Assembly (NCBI GenBank): GCA_032173965.1
Contig: CM063295.1
Coordinates: forward strand, 930,001-994,000
Direction of reading: 5' to 3'
DNA: 64,000 bases
DNA from: Sitta carolinensis
Taxonomy: Eukaryota; Chordata; Aves; Passeriformes; Sittidae
Below the pieces are notes generated by a model. That model saw only the letters and a list, made by a program, of their open reading frames with translations. It was not told the DNA's origin and did no database searches. The number at the start of each line of letters is the position of its first letter. Position 1 is the first letter of the stretch. Both the position numbers and the translations under genes were made by a program. This document shows positions 1-13,026 of this stretch, in pieces.

Positions 1-75
1 TGCCCCTGGGCCGGCGCTGCCCCTGGGCCGGCGCTGCCCCTGGGCCGGCGCTGCCCCTGGGCCGGCGCTGCCCTG
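1..75. repeat. GC-rich 17-bp tandem repeat (four copies plus a partial)
   Basis: Four consecutive copies of a 17-base unit (TGCCCCTGGGCCGGCGC) followed by a degenerate partial copy. It lies in CpG-rich DNA at the window edge, just upstream of the first visible CCNF exon, so it is probably part of the CCNF promoter island or the start of its first intron. The array may extend outside the window. Confidence 0.9.
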
Positions 76-1193
76 GGCGTGCCCCGCGCCGGGCCCGGGC
101 CTCAGCCCTTCTGACGCCACGGGGGCCGTGGCTGTGCCTGAGCTCTCCTGGCCTCAAAGCCAAGGGGTCAGGACGTGTATTGCGTGTGGGATAACATCTC
201 GGGCGGCTGTGAGTTTGCAAGGTGCACAGGGACGTGCAGGAGGCCCCGCTCAAAAGTAAGAGAAAGTGTTTTTTGCTGTAAGGGCGGCTGAACGACGGTA
301 CTTGATTGCCTAAAGTGGTTGTGGGATCCACACAGCCTTGGAGTTGTTCAAACCCACCTGGATGTGGTCCTGCCCCGCTTGGCGGGACGGTTGACGTGGG
401 TGACCCCCAGAGTTCTTCAGCCCAAACCGCTCTGGTTTCATGAAGCAGCACGTTGGAAATGAACCTGTTCCACTTTTCGTCTGTAGAAATGGAGTTTTCT
501 CTTCGCGGAGATGCTCATGTGCCCCCCTGGTCCCTGTTTGGATGCTCATACAGGCTGAACTGGCATCCCAGTTTTCGTGTCCATTTCGTTTTTGTGGCAA
601 TTCCTACTGACGTTAATACATTTTGTGTGTGTATATATATATATATAAAAATGTTGCATTGAAATAATACTCCGGAAGATACAGGCAATGGATTTTCCAT
701 TAGCACCCCTGGCAACAACTGCTTGGAGAGATAGGCTTGAGTAGGTTTGGTGGTCATCCTAATATCCCTGGTTGTGTTCCAAGGGACTGCTGTCAGTTGA
801 GAAGGAAAAGTTTGGACATGGGGGAGGTAAATGAAGTGATAGTAGTGACAGCTAAACTATTTGTTACTACTGAACAGAGACAACTGGACTGTTTGTCACT
901 GCTAAACATGGTCACAGGAGTCAGAGCTCAGAGGGGCTCTTGGTGAGGAGCACTTGAGTTTGAGGCTCCCTTTTGAGTCTCTTGGCTTCATTAACCAATC
1001 TGAACAAGTCCCTTCTGCACTGTGGCTTAGTCTTGTGGCATTATGAGGCACGAGCTATATTTCCCTGGTTAATGTACTTGCAGTGTCCTGTTCTGCAGTG
1101 TAGAGGTGCTCAAGTGACACCTGTGTAATACTATGTAGTACCTTTTTTCCTCGTGATGTTCTAACTGAGGTGTCCTGTGTTCTTCTTTTCCAG
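76..1193 (+). other. CCNF: CCNF upstream / first intron region, no exon recognised
   Basis: No coding exon can be supported here. The next exon starts in phase 2, so a short upstream coding exon ending in one extra base must exist. In mammals this exon encodes only a handful of residues. No convincing ATG-plus-donor is visible in the CpG-rich first 240 bases, so it probably lies outside the window. A short TG/TA microsatellite is at about 625-648. Confidence 0.5.
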
Positions 1194-4100
1194 TGGTTCA
1201 CTGTAGATGTTCCAGATGTTTTTCTTTCCCTTCAAAGCGAAGGATAATAAAACGGCCGCGAGTCCTAACGTTCTTGAACCTCCCCGAGGATGTTCTGCTT
1301 CACATCCTGAGGGGCCTCCCTGCTGCAGACATCCTCTCAGTCAGAGCTGTAAGTGCTGCAGCTTCCCCTCTGCCAGGCACCAGTGCTCAGCTCTGCCTTC
1401 AGGAGCCTGGACTTCACACAGAATAGGCTTCTCATGTCACAAAGTCTAAGAAGCCCAAAGAGTGCCTGCAGGGTTGAGATTTTTGCTGTCCTAGGGACAG
1501 TTTCTTTTCTCACTGCTCAAGTTAAAAGCAGCAGCAGTATTTGACTGCTTTTTATACCTTTTCTGTGGCAGTTGTCCTGCCAGATTACTGTGGCTGAACA
1601 AATTGGTTTGGTTTGGCATCTCTTGCCTTACTGGTTATCAGGCAGGCAAGAAGTTCAACGTGACTTGTGATCGTTTAGTTACTTCTCTAAAATAAGATCA
1701 CAAAGATCTCTTTTTCTGTTAGTCCTTTTATTTTGGTAATCATTATTTTGCATTCCCTCCATGCAGGTGCACTCACATCTGAAATACCTTGTGGATAATC
1801 ATTCCAGTGTTTGGGCACATGCAAGTTTCCAAGACCTGTGGCCGACTCCAAACCATCTGAGGATGTTTGAAAGGTAGGTTTTAAAGATAAAATTTGTTTG
1901 GCCTTTTAGAAGAGGATATTTGAAGGAAGATTAACTGTTCTAATCAGTCCTCAGTGTAACTGAGGGATCTGAGTTGAACAAAGGAAATATTTGCTTTGGG
2001 AATGAAAAAATGGTTGATTTGATGTCTAAGCAGCAGCTGGTCACTGCTGTCTCTTTAACCAGAGCAGGGCCTATTGCATATACCAAAGTTATTTCTCTTC
2101 ACAGGTATTAATATTCCAGATTGGAACATAACACATTCCCTAAAACCTCTTTCTGGTGCTCCCATGTGAATGAATAAGTGAGGTCAGGGGCTCCAGAGAA
2201 TAATCCTGTTTCTAAGTCTGAGTTGGCTTGGTCACTTCTTGTTCAAACCAGTGTATTGAAAAACAGGTGAATTTAAGTAACAAAGTTTGAAAGGGTAATA
2301 ATAAACCTGCGTTAAAAAGGTGGGGAACATCTTTTTATCCGTCTCATTTGAAGGGGATCCATTGGTGTCAGAGATTTCTTTAATAGGTTTAAATGCCATG
2401 ATAATGATCTTGCTTCTGTCAATTCTTTCTGAGGCAGTCCACTATGTGCATATCAGTTTGAGAGGGAGGAACACAAGGGCTCGATGCTTTGATGCATGTC
2501 CTTGAGGGCACAAGGGCCAAACTGTGGATTCTGGTGCTAGGAAGGATTTCAACCTCAAGTGCCTTCTCTGTTTGCCCTTCAGAGCTGCTGAAAGTGGTAA
2601 CTTTGAAGCTGCTGTGAAGCTGAGCTTGGCGTACCTGTACAACGAAGGCCGTAAGTGTGGGAGCTTGTCCTGGGGCTTTGGGGAACATGGCACAGCACAA
2701 GGAAGTTTTACTTTGCTCTGCTTAGGCACTGGCCACGAAGCTCCCAGGTGTTCAGTGATGGGGCAGGATAGAGCCTGGGAGTTCAGGGTTAGGAGTTACC
2801 CTCTGCCAACTTGTGATCCAACTCTGCTCCTTTGGTAGTGGGATAAATGTATCAAAAGGGCCTGACAAGTGACAGAAGGAGCCTCCTCACAGGGGGTCCT
2901 GGCAAGGCAGTTGCTATTTGCAGAATGAACCCTCAGCTTAGGTTATGTTTTCATAACCTAAAGCTTGACTGTAGTAGGATTTTTCTTCTTTAGCAATCTG
3001 CATGATTTCTAAGGCTCTAAATGACAGAGAGCTCAACCTTTTCCTGATTGTTTCCTCTTTTCTGTCTTGGCCTGACTGAATGCCGAGCAGGCATTATGAA
3101 CAAACTCTACTTGATTCCTGGCTTTCTCTCTGATTCAGTGTCCATCACGGGCCACGGGCGTGCAGAAGTGAACGGAATAAAGGCATCTCACTACTTCAGC
3201 TTGGCAGAGCACCTGAATGTGTGTGCAGTCCCCTTTATCTGGCTGTTCATACCGTCCTCCCTGGTCGTTCTCTGGAAGCTGCTGTAAAGCTGTGGTCTAT
3301 GAGAGTCTCAAGGCAGAGTGTCAGCTTGACAAGGTCAGGTTTCTTTCTGCCCTTGGCTTTACCTTACGTCAGTAACTGCATCTCATTATTTTGGAAAAAA
3401 TACTTTTGTTTCCCCAAGGAGCCTCCTGTGCTCTTGTTGCTTCAATGACTGTGGCTCAGTCATTTTATTGGATTTATTGCCAAAACTGCACAGGCTAGAT
3501 CATGAGTGCTGGAGGCCTGTACTGTCTCTTTGGAGAGGTTCAGTGTTATCTCAGGGATAACAAAACATAGAGAAAAGCAAGGAGAGGAATGATTGAAAGG
3601 AAAACCAAAACTGTAGTCTGAAATTGCAAGCAAGAATTGCTGTGGTTTAATGATGCTTTATTTTGATGCTTTCTTCAGGCTCAGAAAGGATCTATTCTCC
3701 ACAGTTTGGCTAAGGTTTTGAATTTCTTTGAGGTGAGCAGTATTTCTGATGTGATGGGTTTGGATTTGGGTTTTTTTCCTGGTGATGCTAATGCTTTTTA
3801 CCCTGATTAAAAACATAAGTCAGCCAGATGCTCTTTTACTCCTCAAGTGGCCCAGGAGTTTTTTGTTCTCATGAGTTTAATTTACTGGTTGTTTAAAGGA
3901 ACATTATTAACTTACTTTATTAAATTGTGCAAACAGTGAAATTAATTTTAGCTTAATCATGGGCTTGCAGTATGTTCAGGTCTCAAAGGAAGCCTTGCAG
4001 TTGTAATGCCTAGCAAAACAAAAATAAAATAAAAAGCCTTCAGTGGCAAACAAGCCAAAAAGCATTTGTCTGGCTGAGGAAAAGCACTAACTGCTCTCAG

Positions 4101-7100
4101 AGACTGCATCTGCAAATGGCAGCACTGAGTGGATGTGGGAGCATTCCTCAGAGGCTGAAGGGCATTCCCAAGGGATGGATTCTGCTCTGTAGCTTTAGCA
4201 TAGTGTTCTGTAGCTTCTGAAGTGTTGAGGCATCCACTTGTCTGGGCAGAAGGAATACCAATATATGCCTTTTGCTTTTAGGATGAAGGAAAAAAGAAAG
4301 AATCCCTTGAAATGCTTGAAGAATCATCAAAACAGGGTTGTTTAATAAGCTCCTACCTCCTTTGGGAAAACAACAGAAAAGCTGCTGTAAGTAGTCATGT
4401 TTTGTCTCCAAACAACTGTTACACTAACCTTTGGATCTGTTACGTGCAAGGAATGTCCTCAGAAAGGAATTGCTTTTCCTCAGAGCTTACCTTCTCCATA
4501 AACAAGGAGGGTGCTAAGAACTCTCTGAAATGAATCTCTGGGTGTTTTAAATGAGGCTACAAACAATTGTAGCCAAGGTGCCACAGAAGTTGCTTTACTC
4601 CAACTCTGCTGAAGGCCTGGGCACTGCTGGCCAGTGATCCCAGGGCTCTGGGGAACAGGAGGGGCAGGCTCCTGCCTTGTCATTAATAAATCTGCCAAAG
4701 CTGTCCCCTTGGAATCCTGAGTGCCTGCTCTCATTTCCTGCGAGACCTTGGGCAAGAGCTGAAGAAAGCTTCTTAAAAACAATGGTGTCATGATGAGAAA
4801 CACACTTGTTGCTGAAATAATAGATATACCTCCAGGCAGTGTTTTTTCTCTGGATATTGGTGCTACAATTCTTCTGTTTGTTGTGTAAAGGCCATGGATT
4901 TTTACATCTGTTTGTGTTCTTCTCTGTAGATGTCAGATCCTGGCAGATACCTCCAAAGCCTCAGGAAGCTACGAGATTATGCAGCTAAGGGCTGCTGGGA
5001 AGCACAGGTAAGACTGAGTTTTCCCAGAAAAACAGTCTTTATTTGGTCCTTTCCATGCTGCCATTGTAGGTTTAGATTTCTCTTTTTAGAAGCAGGACTA
5101 GCATTGTTGAGTAATGTCTTTATGTCCGTATCTACTCTGCAGATTCTCTTTTTTAGGAAATTACTGCACACCTGTGGCAGAATGGAGTAAAGATGCATCT
5201 TTTGATGGACTTAAAAGACTGGCCCCAAATAATCTGTGTGCTCAACATTTAAACCAAACTACTGGTTCAAGTAGTTTGCCATGTTCACAGTTCTCAGCAG
5301 GAAAAATTGAGGACCATCTTCTGCTGCCTTAGTTTGCGTTTGGTAAAATAAGCATATTTTCTTTTGTTTTCTCTCTACTACAGATAGCTTTAGCCAAAGC
5401 TTGTGGGAATGGAAACCAACTAGGATTAGAAGCAAAATCTTCCAGGGAAATGGTTTCTCAAATCTTTCAGGCTTCCCTTCCTATCAGCAAGCAAAGCATC
5501 TTCACTGTGCAGAAAGGAATGAATGAAATAATGAGGTAGGAACTTGGATCCAGGAGTAAGGCCCTGCAGCAGAAACCATTCCCTATTTCCCTCTACGTCT
5601 TTACAATCCCTCTACAATTTCTCTGGACAACTTGTGCCAGGGCCCTATGGCCCTCACAGGGAAGAACTTCTTCCCAGTATCCCATCTAGCCCTGCCATCT
5701 CTGTGTGAAGCCATTCTCCCTAGTCCTGTCCCTTCAGGCCTTGTCCAAAGTCCCTCTTGACTCTCTTTTCCTGAATAAACACCCATTGCAGTGCCATCTG
5801 TGTTAGCCTCCCCTTAATCCTTATGGATAAGTTCCTTATCCTTCCCTAGGCAGACCTTGATACATTCCAGTTGTTCTCTCACACGTAGGGCAGCTCCACT
5901 TCTCCTTGCTGGCATTGCTTTCCTGAAAAAGTACATTACCATTCATGGCAGCATTCCAGCCACATGGATGTCCCACCGTGTCTCTGTAATGGCAATGGGA
6001 TCATGGCCCTGTGACCACACACACATCTCCAACTCCTCTTTATTCCCCCACTGTGTGTGTTGGTGTGCAGGGAGGGGTTGGAGCAGGCAGGTTTTCCAGG
6101 GGGGCTGCAAGAGGATCCACCACAGTCAGAACCCCACTTGAGGGACTTGGCTCTTCTCTGGGGAGGCATCTCAGGAACACTTGTCACTGCTCTGCTTGGC
6201 CTGGCTCATTCCCCAGTTGGATGTCATGGTGTGGGACACCACTTGCCAAGTTCTTCCTTAAGTCTCTCATCCTGTTCTAGGTATATCCTGGTGGATTGGC
6301 TGGTGGAAGTGGCTACCATGAAGGACTTTACTAGCCTGTGCCTTCACATGACAGTAGGATGTGTGGACCGTTACTTGAAGCTGAGGCCTGTACCTCGTGC
6401 TCGGCTCCAGCTTTTAGGAATAGCCTGCATGGTCATTTGCACACGGTGAGCAGAGGTGGTCATTGTGATCATCCAAATTCTTTCCTGCAGCTCAAACTTC
6501 TCCCCCAACCCCATCCCTTGCTTGTAGTACTGGAAAGACTCTTTGACTTGCCTCTACTTTGTCTGCTGTTTAACTGTGTTTACATACAAATAGACTCTGT
6601 AAATGAGGCAAAAAGAGGTAGTTCCTCACGGGTTTTTTTTCTTAGTTAAACACATGGTCATATTTGTGGATTGCTCTAAATGCATTCCATCAGCAATTGG
6701 AGTCTTTGACACCATATTGGCTTGAGAAAGCTGGAAAGGAATAACAGCAGCAGTGTTCCATAGTTGAGCCTTTTTACAGTCAGATGAACTGCATGGTGTG
6801 GTGGAAGATTATCCTCCTGTGTTAATTTCCTTAATATCTTACATCTTAACCTAGGAGAGGCTCCACAGATGAAGAATTAGGATCAGAGAATCACAGACTG
6901 GATTGGGTTAGAAGGGATCTTAAAGATCGTGTAATTCCACCCCCTGCCATGGCAGGGACACCTTCCTCTATCCCAGGCTGCTCCAAGCCCCATCCAGCCT
7001 GGCCTTGGACACTGCCAGGGATCCAGGGGCAGCCACAGCTGCTCTGTGAAACCTGTGCCAGGGCCTCAGCACCCTCACAGGGAAGAATTTCTTCTGTATT

Positions 7101-10100
7101 AGGAAGAACATTCCAACATTCCAAATTAGGAATGTTCTAGTTGGTGGTTCCATCTTACAGGTAAAATAAAGAGCTGCAATTCTTTCTTTGCTGGTCTGCC
7201 TGAGAAAGTCCCTTGTGAAGTTGTTTAACTCTGGTCGCTGTGGGTGCAGTTGTCTTCTCTAAGTGCACAAAACCCCTTTCTGCTGGGGCTAACTTATGAT
7301 TTAACATTATAGTTTCATCAGCAAAGAGATGCTGACAATACGGGAAGCTGTGTGGCTGACAGACAACTCCTACAAATATGAAGAGCTGGTCAGAATGATG
7401 GGTGAGATCATTTCTGCCTTGGAAGGAAAGATAAGGGTGAGTTTGGAAAGTGGATGTAATATTTTCCCCCTTGGCTGCTGTTCAAGTCAGGCTGTAGCAA
7501 TTCTTATCTAATGAGTTGTGGGTTTATGTCAATATTCTCAATCAACTGTGGAACCTGTGCATGTCTCAGCATGCAGATACAGAACCCTCTGCCTTGAGAT
7601 TTAAACTTCAGTTTAAAGAGGCCATTTATTCTCTTATTGTGCTTCAATGTCAATTTGTAGTTGAACAAAAAAGTCCCAAACAAAACCCAGCACCTTGAAA
7701 CAGCTGTTCTAAACACTTTGTGCTGGCCTTGTATTTCCAACCTCTGTTCTCCTTTCTACACTAGATACCCACCATTTTGGACTACAAAGAAGTTCTGTCA
7801 AGCATTGCCTCGCTGGAGAGAAGAACTCTTCACCTTTACAGCTTCATCTGTGAGCTGTCCCTCCTGAACACAAGCCTCAGTGTGTATTCCCCAGCCCGGC
7901 TGGCTGCTGCTGCACTGCTGCTGGCCAAGATGCTGCATGGGCAAGGTAACCAAGCTTACCTCAAGTAGAGCTGCACCACAGGCTGCTAGTCTGCCTTCTC
8001 TTTCTAGGGAGATTTTTGGGTGTTAGTTTGTCTTTAGGCAAGAAGCCCCAATCACTTGACTGAGGGGGGTGGAGAAGAGGGGGACAGGTATAAGAATTCA
8101 GAATGAAGAGCTGAGTTCAGCCTGTTTGGCTGTATTGGGCAACCCAGATAAATAGAGGGCTGGAAACAGCCCTGCTATGAGGAAAGGCTGGGAGAATTGG
8201 GATTGTTCAGCCTGGAGAAGAAAAGCTTCAGGGTGACCTAATCGTGGCCTTCCAGTACCTGAATGGAGCTGACAGGAGACATGGGCAGAGTTTATTTACA
8301 AGCACCTAGAGAGAGACAGGACAAGGAGAAATGGCTTTCCACTGCCAGAGGGCAGGGCTGGATGGGATATTGGGAAGGAATTTTTTCTTGGGAGGGTGGG
8401 CAGGCCCTGGCACAGGGTGCCCAGAGCAGCTGTGGCTGCCCCTGGATCCCTGGCAGTGCCCCAGGCCAGGTTGGACAGGGCTTGGAGCAGCCTGGGACAG
8501 TGGGAGGGGTCCCTGCCCATGGCAGGGGGTGGAATGGGATGGGCTTTAAGGTCCCTTCCAACCCAAACCATTCCATGACTGTCTGATTCTATTTTACCTC
8601 TTAATAGCAGTGATGAACTAGAGCAATAGCATCACACTATGCAAGCTTTGTGTTTAAATGAGACTGAAGGTGTAACATCAGTTTGGCAGATAAACCTATC
8701 CTTGAAGCCAGTTGTGAATTTGAACAATCTATGGACAGATATAAGCTTGCAAATACCATGATCCTTATCCTATTAAAAAAAGCTGACTCACTACAGAACT
8801 GCTGTACTTCATGAATATATAATTCAATATATGAATGTGTACTCTCTTTTCCAGCACACCCCTGGACCAGCCAGCTGTCTGAGTGCACTGGTTTCTCTCA
8901 AGAAGACCTCCTGCCCTGTGTGCTGAGCCTCCACAAAAAGTGGTAATGCTTTTGGGACTCTTTTTGGGGGGCGGGGGACACATAAGTACTTGGATTGCAG
9001 CTCTTGCAAATGTGCTGCACCTGTACAATAAGCCCTGCCCTGTGAAGGAGGGTCCTTTGGTTAACTGCCTTGCTTCCCTGTCACAAGGCACTAAGGTCCA
9101 GTTCAGGGACAGCTGTTTTATTTCTGCCAGTTGATCTGGCCCTGGGTCACAGAAAACAGAAAGAAAAGGAATTAGGTGCTCACATGCTCAGAAGCCACCA
9201 GGTGTCCTGATGAAGCTGCTGAAACACCAGCTCCCTTAGCACAGCACTGAGGGACAAAGGGAAATCACTTAACTTGGAAGGTTTTCTTAATATCTCTTCC
9301 TAGAACCCATTCTAAACTAGGAGTTTAAATCTTTCTTTCCAGCTTCCATGATGATGTCCCAAAGGATTATAGGCAGGTGTCCCTAATGGCAGCCAAGCAG
9401 CGATTTGAAGATGAGCGCTATGGAGAGATAGGCAAAGAACAGGTGGGTGAGCTGTGGCTGCATCTGCTGCTGGCTGAGACCCAGAGCAGAGCTGCTGCCC
9501 CATAGCAGGCTGTGTGAATGAAGCAGGAGTTTAAAAATTGAGTTGCAGGGGCTCTTAACTGATGTTTGAGTGCCTGTGGGAAGAACTTGTTGGGATAGAT
9601 TTCTCCTAGAAAATAAATAGTATCCTTCTGACTATTTCGTTCTTTTAAGAATCTCAGGGTCTACTTCTTACAGGTGCTTTGATTTCTTTTTAATCTATTT
9701 ATTAATATTTTAGGTTATGAGTTACAGCCAGCTGTGTTCATTGTTGGGTGTGAAACAGGAAGACCCAGAGCCCAGTCCCTTGCATAGGAATGTAGTGGAA
9801 ATTCAGACTTTCCTCAGCTCTCCCTCTGGAAAGAGAGCTAAAAGGTGAGTATAACTCATGGCTGTCAGCAGCTCTGAAGATCAGCCAGAGCCTTTCCTTC
9901 TCTTTGGTACCCTGAGGTTTTATTCCTAAACACAATCAATTTTCCTGTCACCATCTTGATATACCTATTAAAAGACCTGGAAAAGACTTGGCTTTTAACA
10001 TGTGATTTCTGGGGTATTGTGCTGCTACAGGAGGAGGGAAGACAGCATTCAGGATGACAGAGGCAGCTTTGTGACTACACCCACAGCAGAGCTGTCCTCC

Positions 10101-11156
10101 CAGGAAGAAAGTCTGCTAGACAACTTCCTTGACTGGAGTTTAGATTCCTGCTCTGGTTATGAAGGTGATCAGGAAAGTGAAGGCGAGCGAGAAGGAGATG
10201 GTGAGCAGTTTTTTCTTATAAAAAGCAGACAAGAAGATTAAACCTATCTTCATTTTTGCTTAAAAGTATTTCTCAGGCACCAGATGCCTGAACTTTCAGC
10301 TGAAGACCAGTTGGAAAAGCTCTTCACCTTCCCCCATAGTTATAATTGTTACATTATTAATTGTAGATACCTCTGAGAGGTATCTATCTCTTCTTTCTCT
10401 GCACTGCTTCAGAACATCAGGAGGGGTTTTGTATTTGCTCAGCATTTCAAAGTCAGGCTGTTTGCAGTGCACCAAATGTGATGAATGAGCTGCTGTCTTA
10501 GAAACACTAATTAGCTGATGGGCTTTGCTGACCCTGGGCCTGGCTGCTCATTTTCTAACAGCTCTTAGTACCTGTTCAAAGAGTTTGAGGGAAGAAAAGA
10601 TGCTGTGTGAAGAGAGGCTGAACTTAATGCCCTGCCGTACATGTGTGAGCAGACAGAAGCTTGACTCTTGCTTGGCTTTCTTCTGCTTGACTCTGTGCTG
10701 AGTGCCTGCTTGGTTCAGGATTGGGACAAACGAAGGTTTCTCTTTTCCAATCCTGCAGTGACCAGCCCCAGTGGGATCCTGGATGTGACAGTGCTGTACC
10801 TGGACCCTGCAGAGCACTGCGGCCAGGACTCCAGTGATGAGGACAGCCTGCCTGGGGAGTGGGATGGCTCTGGAGCACCCCTCAGGGAAGGGGAGCTGCC
10901 AGGGGCATATCTCACGCCAAGGAATCCCAACCCAGAGGGGAGCTCGGGCTATTCTTCTGTCAACACTGCCAGTCCTACATCTTCTGTTGAAGGCAGCCCT
11001 GGAGCTCCTCCTAAACCTACCTCAGCAATGCCCCACAGCAATTCCCTGAACAGGGAGCCATGCCAGCACCAGTACCTGCACAGGAGGCAAGTCAAGAGAA
11101 AAAACATGGCAGAACACACTGAAGAAAGGCTGAACTTGGGCTTCTTAAGCCTCTGA
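1194..11156 (+). CDS. CCNF: Cyclin F (F-box only protein 1), 5' incomplete, one frameshifted exon
   Basis: Substrate receptor of an SCF (SKP1-CUL1-F-box) ubiquitin ligase acting in S/G2 in the nucleus and at centrosomes; it binds targets through its cyclin fold rather than activating a CDK (known for the family). Exons seen: 1194-1348, 1767-1873, 2583-2650, 3139-3333, 3679-3732, 4282-4386, 4930-5007, 5384-5535, 6281-6445, 7313-7436, 7765-7945, 8855-8942, 9343-9442, 9714-9844, 10031-10200, 10759-11156. About 756 residues are visible (human 786). Order: basic KRRIIKRPR segment; F-box beginning LPEDVLLHIL (about residue 30); Sel1-like helical repeats; cyclin N-box with MRYILVDWLVEV (near 305); cyclin C-box to about 525; acidic, Ser-rich PEST-like tail with DQESEGE. 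All splice sites are GT-AG and phases agree except exon 3139-3333, which carries one extra base. Identification is strong; the reading-frame break may be an assembly error. Confidence 0.95.
3139..3333 (+). other. CCNF: CCNF exon with a one-base frameshift
   Basis: Up to codon ATA at 3249-3251 the exon reads in the frame required by the upstream phase (ending WLFI). From 3253 onward the conserved residues (RPPW, SCCKAVVYESLKAECQ) lie one base to the right, and that frame ends exactly in phase with the next exon. Read without correction the protein would stop at 3285-3287, inside the exon. The length is 195 nt, whereas neighbouring phases demand 194. The extra base is one of the two C at 3252-3253. 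Confidence 0.85.
5630..5785 (-). mobile_element. CR1 LINE 3' fragment
   Basis: Reverse complement of the CR1 3' region: the plus strand reads 'ttgtgccagggccc...cctcacagggaagaacttcttcc' followed by the diverged 'ccctagtcctgtcc' block. It lies in a CCNF intron. Confidence 0.75.
6883..7110 (-). mobile_element. CR1 LINE 3' fragment
   Basis: Starts 'agagaatcacagactgg' and runs through 'ccccctgccatggcagg' and 'cctcacagggaagaattt'. This is the reverse complement of the CR1 3' end, in a CCNF intron. Confidence 0.85.
8155..8595 (+). mobile_element. CR1 LINE 3' fragment (about 440 bp)
   Basis: Sense CR1: 'ttcagcctggagaagaaaag', the block around 'ggcagggctggatggg', 'cccatggcagggggtgg', 'ggtcccttccaacccaaacc' and a TCTGATTCTATTTT-like tail. 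One of the longest copies in the window. It lies between two CCNF exons; the open frames over it belong to CR1. Confidence 0.9.
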
Positions 11157-12173
11157 TTACTTCATGCTTTTAACTTTTCCAGGATTCCTGGAAACCGTAT
11201 TTCTGTTGCAGTCATACAGGGATGATAGTGAATAACTGTAAATACCTCCAAAATACCTTCCCTTCAACCTTGTCTATCTTGTACATCTGGGCTATGTCCT
11301 CCCTTCACAGCTGCCTTTTTATGTATCCCCTATTGTCTGATCTGCTAAGGTTCTGCTCTCTCTGTGAAATTCATAGCCCAGTTTTATCATCCCTCTTAGT
11401 GATAGAAAAACTGTCCTGTCCTGTCCTTTGCTTCCTCTGAGGCCTGGGACTATGAGTGAAATGAATTGACATTGGTTCTCAATTTCTGAATGTAACACTA
11501 TACTTGAATTCTTCACTTGAAAGACCTATTTTGAATTTGTGCTGCCTTTTTACTCTGTCTAGGTCTCCCTCAGCTCCCCTTCTTGTCTATGGCATTTGCT
11601 GCACTGATACAAGGTTTTTATTGAAGAACCCTAGAGGTAAATGAAAGCTCACTGCAGGTCTGAGCTGCTCTCTCACCTACCTCTCACATGGTTTAAACTC
11701 TGTCTGCCTCTTATCTTGTTGCCATGTTTTCCTCACCTGAAAAATCCTTCTGTGCCTCAACACATAAGAATTGGAATACCAAGGTAAAAGACTTCAAAAA
11801 AATGTCACTGAAGTTAACACTGGAACTGGACTTCAGGACCGTTTAGAACTTACTGTGGCATTGGCAACAGTTCAGATACACACAGTGTAATGAGTGTTAA
11901 TTGACTGGTTTTTTTTATAAAATTGTTTTGTTAGTAGAGATGGGTCCTGGTCTTGCTTCCCCTCATTCCCTGGCCTGAGGCATGGAGAACTTCTGGGATG
12001 AGGTCAGGGCTTAGCTGAGTTGGTTAAGTTGCAGTGGCACTGCCTGAAGCCTATTTACACAAATCTCATGAGGAGGACAGGGCTCAAGTCACCCTCACAA
12101 CCCTACAGCAGCTCCAGAAAGGCCTTGAATCTGCCAAATCACCACCACCAGGCTTGGGTACTTGTCCACAACG

Positions 12174-12179
12174 TTTATT
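12174..12179 (-). terminator. VRK3: Candidate VRK3 polyadenylation signal
   Basis: TTTATT on the plus strand, AATAAA on the minus strand, about 850 nt downstream of the VRK3 stop codon. A second, more distal copy is at 11617-11622. Confidence 0.45.
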
Positions 12180-12464
12180 ACAAAACCATGTACTGCCACT
12201 CTCTTTCAAAAGAGAAATCCCTGATTTAGTTTCCTGACTCACAGTGGCTCCACTGTAGTTCTCCAGCTCCTGCTTCTGATCTGCCATGCAGGGGTGTCTT
12301 CACATTAACTTTGTACAGCAGCAGCTCAAACTTCAGCACTGGGTCACATTAATGTGGGAAGAAAACATATAAAAACGTCTCTTATTCTAAAACTGCTAAA
12401 AGTGAATATATATCTGGGAAAGGCCTCACTGCAGAAAGCTCTGAACTCTTTCTTGATCTGAAAA

Positions 12465-12470
12465 AATAAA
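12465..12470 (+). terminator. CCNF: Candidate CCNF polyadenylation signal
   Basis: First AATAAA found on the plus strand after the CCNF stop codon (about 1.3 kb downstream). If used, the CCNF 3' UTR would overlap the end of the convergent VRK3 transcript. Confidence 0.45.
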
Positions 12471-13026
12471 AGTAGAGAAGGGGAAGATGGATTAGTTTAA
12501 TTCCTTCCCAGGAAAAGGAAATGAAGAGCTGGCTCTGTGTTCCTGCTGCTGGATGCAGAGCCTTGGCTGTTGCAGCCCAGCACTAAAACCAGAACTGGCT
12601 CTGTATCAAGCCTCACTCTTGGAGGTGCTTCATGGCTAAAATAGCACCTGGCCTTGAGAGCCATTGGCACGGGGCTGAGGCACTAAAACCAGAACCAGAG
12701 GCTGCTTTCTGAGAGAGAAAAGCAAAAAGCTTCAGATTTAAAAAAAACAAAAAAACTACCCGATGGCCTGAGTGTATTTTCTTATCACCTCCACAGCCCT
12801 GCAACCCCTTCAACCCTTGCTTTCTTAACCCTTTTAGTCCTTCATGGGCAAGTATTGCCAGAAGCACTTCAGGAAACACAGGCTCAGCCTGGCTTTGTGT
12901 AGCTCTGGACTGGTTTCAATAGGGAAGGATGAGGCTGGTCTCAGCTGGAGAGATGACACAGCCTAGCCTGCTCTGTCCTCCCTGCCTGTGGCAGCACAGG
13001 GCACACAGCAGGGAGCAGAACTCACC

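Noticed and set aside
3139..3333. Micro-intron or alternative splice explaining the CCNF frame change
   Set aside because: Conserved residues are contiguous across 3252; any intron would be one base long.
8263..8586. Open frames on both strands, repeated in similar form at 41.9-42.2, 46.2-46.6 and 48.3-48.7 kb
   Set aside because: They are untranslated 3' parts of CR1 retroposons, which explains the recurring similar peptides.
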